Below, piece by piece: positions 60,501 through 64,000 of a stretch of DNA of 64,000 nucleotides; the first letter of the stretch is position 1; each line of letters begins with the position of its first letter. Position numbers and translations under genes: made by a program. The notes below the pieces were generated by a model that was given only the letters and a program-made list of their open reading frames with translations, ran no database searches and had not been told where the DNA came from. This stretch comes from Paenibacillus sp. BIHB 4019 (lineage in GTDB: Bacteria; Bacillota; Bacilli; Paenibacillales; Paenibacillaceae): positions 1,240,001-1,304,000 of the forward strand of contig NZ_CP016808.1 in assembly GCF_002741035.1 (NCBI RefSeq). Reading direction: 5' to 3'.

Positions 60501-62819
60501 AGCACTTCTTACTCAGCACCAACTTCCAGCGCGGGCACGACTTACTACTACGTTGTCGTGACCAATACAGACAGCAGTGCTACAGGGAACCAGACTGCTA
60601 CGGCTACTAGCAATGTAGCAACCGTAACCGTGAATGCATTAACCAACGCATCCACTCCTACTATCGATACTGAGCCAACGGATAAAACTGTGAACGTAGG
60701 CGACAGTGCGAACCTGAGCATCGCGGCTAGTGGCGATGCAATACTGAGCTATCAGTGGTATAGCAATTCAACCAACAGCAACGTGGGCGGTACGCCTATC
60801 GGCGGTGCGACTAGCGCTTCTTATTCAGCACCAACTTCCAGCGCAGGTTCGACTTACTACTACGTTGTCATCACAAACACAGACAGCAGCGCGACGGGCA
60901 ATCAGGCCGCTACAGTTACAAGCAATGCAGCTGGCGTAACGGTTAATGCACTAATCGCACCTGATCAACCGCAAAATCTTGTTGTCCTAGGCGGCGATCA
61001 ACAAGTCACCTTGAATTGGAGCCCTTCAGCAGGTGCGAGCTATTACGATATTTTTATAGCAAATGCTTCCGGGCAGTACAGCAATACCCCTATCGCAACA
61101 GTGACAGGCACTAGCACAATTGTGCAAAATCTAAGCAACGGCACAGCTTATTACTTTGTTGTAAAAGCAGGCGGTACAGGCGGCTTGAGCCTTCCTTCCA
61201 ATGAAGCAAGCACGACTCCAGCTACCGTTGCCACAGCTCCAACGAACGTCACCGCAGCAGCAGGGAATGGGCAGGCAACTGTTTCCTTCACCGCCCCAGC
61301 AGACAACGGCGGGAGCTTAATAACAGCGTATCAAATAACCGTTTCCCCAGGAAACGCAACGGTTACTGGAACAGCCAGCCCTATCACCATTACGGGCTTA
61401 ACAAATGGTACGAGCTATACTTTTACCGTCAAGGCGCTTAACGCTGCTGGCGAAAGCACAGCTTCTACTGTCTCTAATGCGGTCACGCCATTTACTTCAA
61501 CTAGCAATAGTGGCAGCGGTGGATCTTCAACTGCTGTACAGCCAACAGATTCGACAACTACCCGTAACGGTGTTGAAGTATGGATCAATGGAAAGGTTGA
61601 AAATATCGGCACTTCCATCACTAGCATCATCAACAACCGTTCTACCACGACCATTATAGTTGATCAAAAAAGTCTGGAGCAAAAACTTGCTGAGGAAGGC
61701 AAGTTTGCTGTCGTCACGATTCCGGTAAGCAGCCAATCTGATGTCATTATCGGTGAAATTAATGGCCAGATGCTTAAAACGATGGAAGATTATCAAGCGA
61801 CTCTTGAAATCAGAACAGATCGTGCATCCTACAAAATTCCCGTTTTGCAAATCAACAGCAGCTTTGTTTCTGCCCAGCTAGGCAATGCCCTATCTTTGCA
61901 GGACATTAAAATTCAAATTACAATATCCACGCCAACAGCTGATATGAAAAATGTAGTAAACAATGCTGTGGCTAAAGAAGGACTCACGCTCGCCGCTCCT
62001 GCCATTGAGTTTACTGTCAAAGGCATCTACGGCAATAAAGCCTTTGAGCTTACCAAATTCAATACTTATGTACAGCGCTCAATCGCTATACCGAGCGGCA
62101 TTGACCCGAACAAAATTACAACGGGAGTTGTCGTTGAGCCGGATGGAACGGTGCGCCATGTGCCGACAAAGGTCGTCCAAGAGAATGGAACCTATTTTGC
62201 ACAAGTAAATAGCCTAACCAACAGTACGTATGCGATTGTTTGGTATCCTTTTGAGTTTAGCGATGTCACGCAGCATTGGGCGAAAAAGGCAGTCAACGAT
62301 ATGGGCTCGCGAATGATTATTGAAGGAAATGAAAATGGCCTCTTTAATCCCAATCGCGACATTACTCGCGCAGAGTTTGCGGCCGTAATCGTCCGTGGAC
62401 TAGGCTTGCGGCTTGAAAACGGTACAGCTTCATTTTCAGATGTATCCGCTTCGGATTGGTACAGCTCCGCCATTCATACCGCTTATGCCTATCATTTAAT
62501 CGATGGATTTGAAGATGGCACGTTCCGTCCGAACGATAAAATAACACGGGAACAAGCGATGGTCATTATCGCCAAAGCCATGACGCTGACGAATTTGAAA
62601 GCCCAGCTTGCGAATGAGGCGGCAGCACAAACTCTTCTTCCTTATAAAGATGCAGCGAATGCTGCTGAATGGGCGAAAAATGGCATAGCCGACAGCGTGC
62701 TAGCAGGCATCGTAACTGGAAGAACCAGCACCGAGCTGGCTCCTAAAGCTTTTATTACCAGAGCTGAGGTCGCCGCCATTATGCAAAGACTGCTGCAAAA
62801 ATCGAATCTGATTCAATAA
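57510..62819 (+). CDS. Large SLH-anchored surface protein with nine Ig-like repeats
   Basis: A 1769-residue exported protein. Signal peptide (LKKAFMILLSLTVVLSSSFS) to about residue 38; an N-terminal beta domain resembling DUF4465 (about 40-215); nine tandem 104-residue Ig-like repeats (about 217-1150); two fibronectin type III domains (about 1151-1330); a beta-rich domain (about 1345-1580); and three C-terminal SLH domains (about 1582-1765) with ITRAEFAA, ITREQAMV and ITRAEVAA motifs. It should stand on the wall with the repeats as a stalk; the N-terminal domain may bind a ligand. The start is unclear: GTG at 57510 overlaps the GAGGGAG site; an ATT at 57519 would be better spaced, and an ATG at 57555 would lose the basic part of the signal. 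Confidence 0.9.
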   Translation: MIHILRSVKHLKKAFMILLSLTVVLSSSFSMNRFIDVAAAAITPTTVTFTTNEATAWNDGIAEDGEGGSANIAGINMQFYNISDTSGTIIPEKLIHGDTEQNDSFYALTSYASNIASGWKGMGIQSSDGAEFRLKEFFYSNWGGSASITVVGYRNGTEVGNTSFITDELVNYYDSKTVILGSAFYNVDKVLLYSTGPTWHGINNIQINEPIITNAAAPTIGTQPTDKTVNVGGSASLSVAANGSATLSYQWYSNSTNSNVGGTLIGGATSASYSAPTSSAGTTYYYVVVTNTDSSASGNQTATATSNAAKVTVNALTHAVTPTIGTQPTDKTVNVGGSASLSVAASGSATLSYQWYSNSTNSNVGGTLIGGATSASYSAPTSSAGTTYYYVVVTNTDSSASGNQTATATSNAAKVTVNALTHAVTPTIGTQPTDKTVNVGGSASLSVAASGSATLSYQWYSNSTNSNVGGTLIGGATSASYSAPTSSAGTTYYYVVVTNTDSSATGNQTATTTSNAAKVTVNALTHAATPTIGTQPTDKTVNVGGSASLSVAASGSATLSYQWYSNSTNSNVGGTLIGGATSASYSAPTSSAGTTYYYVVVTNTDSSATGNQTAAVTSNVAIVTVNALTNASTPTINTEPTDKNVNVGGSANLSVAASSDATLSYQWYSNSTNSNVGGTPIGGATSASYSAPTSSAGTTYYYVVITNTDSSATGNPIATATSNVSTVTVNALTNASTPTIDTEPTDKTVNVGDSANLSIAASGSATLSYQWYSNSTNGNVGGTPIGGATSASYSAPTSSAGTIYYYVVVTNTDSSATGNQTATATSNVATVTVNALTNAPAPTIDTEPTDKTVNVGDSANLSIAASGDATLSYQWYSNSTNSTVGGTPIGGATSASYSAPTSSAGTTYYYVVVTNTDSSATGNQTATATSNVATVTVNALTNASTPTIDTEPTDKTVNVGDSANLSIAASGDATLSYQWYSNSTNSTVGGTPIGGATSTSYSAPTSSAGTTYYYVVVTNTDSSATGNQTATATSNVATVTVNALTNASTPTIDTEPTDKTVNVGDSANLSIAASGDAILSYQWYSNSTNSNVGGTPIGGATSASYSAPTSSAGSTYYYVVITNTDSSATGNQAATVTSNAAGVTVNALIAPDQPQNLVVLGGDQQVTLNWSPSAGASYYDIFIANASGQYSNTPIATVTGTSTIVQNLSNGTAYYFVVKAGGTGGLSLPSNEASTTPATVATAPTNVTAAAGNGQATVSFTAPADNGGSLITAYQITVSPGNATVTGTASPITITGLTNGTSYTFTVKALNAAGESTASTVSNAVTPFTSTSNSGSGGSSTAVQPTDSTTTRNGVEVWINGKVENIGTSITSIINNRSTTTIIVDQKSLEQKLAEEGKFAVVTIPVSSQSDVIIGEINGQMLKTMEDYQATLEIRTDRASYKIPVLQINSSFVSAQLGNALSLQDIKIQITISTPTADMKNVVNNAVAKEGLTLAAPAIEFTVKGIYGNKAFELTKFNTYVQRSIAIPSGIDPNKITTGVVVEPDGTVRHVPTKVVQENGTYFAQVNSLTNSTYAIVWYPFEFSDVTQHWAKKAVNDMGSRMIIEGNENGLFNPNRDITRAEFAAVIVRGLGLRLENGTASFSDVSASDWYSSAIHTAYAYHLIDGFEDGTFRPNDKITREQAMVIIAKAMTLTNLKAQLANEAAAQTLLPYKDAANAAEWAKNGIADSVLAGIVTGRTSTELAPKAFITRAEVAAIMQRLLQKSNLIQ
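58158..60960 (+). repeat. Nine tandem 312-bp repeats within the SLH protein gene
   Basis: Units begin near 58161, 58473, 58785, 59097, 59409, 59721, 60033, 60345 and 60657. Units 1-4 are nearly identical in DNA (TQPTDKTVNVGGSASL type); units 6-9 form a second group (TEPTDKTVNVGDSANL type) with units 7 and 8 almost identical; unit 5 is intermediate. The pattern points to recent duplication and gene conversion. Copy number may vary between strains and assemblies. Confidence 0.95.
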
Positions 62820-62836
62820 TTAAAATTAGACTGACA

Positions 62837-62886
62837 AAGGGCTGCCATCCAAGTCATCCACGATGACTTAAGGGCAGCCCTTTTCT
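62837..62886 (+). terminator. Terminator of the large SLH gene
   Basis: GGGCTGCC (62839-62846) pairs with GGCAGCCC (62873-62880), with an inner AAGTCAT/ATGACTT stem, followed by TTTT. Confidence 0.88.
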
Positions 62887-62989
62887 ATTTTGCGGCACCG
62901 CTGGTTGTTGATCCTAAGAGCTGTCCATTATAATTGAATGTATAAGCATTAAGCAGCTCGGCATTTATTGAGAAAGCAGGTTTCAGAGG

Positions 62990-64000
62990 ATGAACGTACA
63001 TGATCATATCGTGATATGGAATTATACCTATTGCAAACTGCTGGATGTTCGCCGCATTGTTGTGAAAGCGGGAGAAGCCACTCGCCCCTATAAAGCGCCT
63101 GCCAGCCTGTTTATTATGTGTATTCGTGGAAGCGCACAGGTACAAGTCAACGGGGAATTGCATCATTTAAACCGTTTTAAGATTTTGCATATCGGTAAAG
63201 GAGCAGCCATTGATTTTCAGGCTAGTGAGGACGGCCTTGAATATTATAGTGTTTTTTATAAAGCGACGATTCCGCAGCCTGCGCCGCAGCCCATTATTCA
63301 GCTTGCTGAACGGCTGCGCCCTTTTCACACGCTATATGAATTTGCGCCTGCCCATCCTGTCGTTTTATACCGCTGCTTGACCGACATGTACAAGGAATGG
63401 AACAAGGCGGAGGCACTTGGACAGCTGCATGCCAAAAACCTGCTTTTCCAGTTCGTCCACGAACTTTTAAATCAATTGAAAGTACAGGGCACTTATTCAG
63501 AAAAGCGCGATTTAGCCGCGCAAATCATTGCTATTATTCAGAAGCAATATGCCGAGCCCATCACCCTTGAGTCTTTATCCGAAAGCCTGAATTACAGCGT
63601 CCCTCATTTATCCTCCTATTTTAAAAGCCGGACGGGTGTTAGCCCCATTGATTATTTGATCAAAGTCCGCATTGACAGGGCTGCTGCTCTGCTGCTTGAA
63701 ACCGATGCCACGTTAAGCGAAATAGCGGCTGGCGTCGGCTATCGCGACCCCTATTATTTAGGCAGGCTGTTTAAAAAATATAAAGGCGTCTCTCCCTCCC
63801 TATTCAGAGCGGAGCATTCTGCAAATAAACGGGTAGAAGATTGTCCTTCTACAATCATGAGATCCTCCATTGCCCCTCCAAAAACGCTCCGCTATACTAA
63901 TGTAGCTGATAACGATTATCAACGGAGCAAAGAGGGAGAGTCTATTATGTTTAGAGAATTAAAGCCGTCCATGGCGGCGGTATTACTACTCAGCTTTATG
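62990..64000 (+). CDS. AraC-family regulator running in frame into a lipoprotein-type gene, cut by window edge
   Basis: An open frame of 337 codons reaching the window end without a stop. Residues 1 to ~165 are the cupin-like domain; ~170-273 hold the AraC helix-turn-helix pair, ending PYYLGRLFKKYKGVSPSLFR. Then 46 sense codons lead into a new ATG (63947) in the same frame. The protein is a clear paralogue of the regulator at 4378-6327: both share LLD(I/V)RR, RGSA.V, GKGA and VFYKA.IP at equivalent places. The start at 62990 has AGAGG directly before it and a weaker AGG 9 nt upstream, so it is not certain. A promoter and Fur box lie inside the linker. The downstream part cannot be identified from 18 codons. 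Confidence 0.85.
   Translation, partial: MNVHDHIVIWNYTYCKLLDVRRIVVKAGEATRPYKAPASLFIMCIRGSAQVQVNGELHHLNRFKILHIGKGAAIDFQASEDGLEYYSVFYKATIPQPAPQPIIQLAERLRPFHTLYEFAPAHPVVLYRCLTDMYKEWNKAEALGQLHAKNLLFQFVHELLNQLKVQGTYSEKRDLAAQIIAIIQKQYAEPITLESLSESLNYSVPHLSSYFKSRTGVSPIDYLIKVRIDRAAALLLETDATLSEIAAGVGYRDPYYLGRLFKKYKGVSPSLFRAEHSANKRVEDCPSTIMRSSIAPPKTLRYTNVADNDYQRSKEGESIMFRELKPSMAAVLLLSFM
63870..63921 (+). promoter_or_regulatory. Internal promoter with Fur box in the second AraC locus
   Basis: TTGCCC (63870-63875), 17-bp spacer, TATACT (63893-63898), then TGATAACGATTATCA (63907-63921), a 14-of-15 match to the Fur 7-1-7 consensus. All of it lies inside the open AraC frame, 26 bp before the next ATG: the same layout and spacing as at 5396-5444. 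Confidence 0.75.
63947..64000 (+). CDS. Start of an exported protein, probably iron-siderophore-binding, cut by window edge
   Basis: The ATG at 63947 has GAGGGAGAG 6-8 nt upstream and opens MFRELKPSMAAVLLLSFM, a basic lead followed by a hydrophobic core as in a signal peptide. Only 18 codons are visible. The call as a siderophore-binding lipoprotein rests on the Fur box and on the matching layout at 4378-6327, not on its own sequence. Confidence 0.55.
   Translation, partial: MFRELKPSMAAVLLLSFM

Noticed and set aside
61405..62547. Frames on both strands inside the 3' part of the large SLH gene
   Set aside because: They overlap the SLH and beta domains and have no independent support.

Overview
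The window looks like chromosomal DNA of an endospore-forming, Gram-positive Paenibacillus-type bacterium. The grounds are a complete gerA-gerC-gerB germination operon, two large S-layer proteins with SLH domains, strong AGGAGG-type ribosome sites with many GTG and TTG starts, many AraC regulators paired with sugar-type genes, and Fur and Pho boxes of the Bacillus type. No rRNA, tRNA, CRISPR array, phage or intact insertion sequence was seen.

Layout. 1-6.5 kb: a truncated OmpR-type response regulator, an M23 lipoprotein, a GNAT protein, an ABC exporter, and an iron locus in which an AraC regulator runs in frame, without a stop codon, into a siderophore-binding lipoprotein. 6.5-9 kb: a three-gene ABC-2 transporter. 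9-14.8 kb: Mn catalase, AraC plus GH29 fucosidase, a deaminase with a DUF3885 protein, and an unknown protein. 14.8-19.4 kb: a Pho-regulated alkaline phosphatase, then an operon of a TetX-like monooxygenase, a metallo-beta-lactamase-fold hydrolase and a TetR regulator behind tandem operators. 19.6-27.2 kb: an SLH protein, a DoxX-like protein and the germination operon. 27.2-41.1 kb: a pyrimidine-degradation island made of a PucR regulator and an 11-gene opposing cluster (ABC importer, transaminase, two carbamoyl-amide hydrolases, PreT, PreA, dihydropyrimidinase, one unknown small protein). 41.1-42.1 kb: non-coding, with a dispersed repeat. 42.1-47.8 kb: an AraC-controlled sugar ABC importer and an SDR. 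48.3-53.8 kb: small and unknown proteins, an ANT(6)-type adenylyltransferase with a GNAT, and a Gfo/Idh plus AraC pair. 53.9-56.9 kb: AraC, Gfo/Idh and aldo/keto reductase. 57.5-62.8 kb: a 1769-residue SLH protein with nine near-identical 312-bp Ig-like repeats. 63-64 kb: a second AraC gene that again runs in frame into a lipoprotein start.

The strongest candidate for something undescribed is the pair of AraC-SBP loci at 4378-6327 and 62990-64000. In both, the regulator lacks its own stop codon. A sigma-A promoter, a Fur box and a ribosome site lie inside the open frame, and the frame continues into a secretion-signal-bearing protein. The linkers are 45 and 46 codons. Each locus could therefore make a free lipoprotein from the internal promoter and a membrane-threaded regulator-receptor fusion from the upstream one. 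This resembles, but differs from, the Btr-type AraC-SBP regulators of Bacillus. Other items of note are the TetX-like operon with its operators, a pair of 225-bp dispersed repeats, a 14-bp tandem repeat inside an operon, and a structured leader before the SDR gene.
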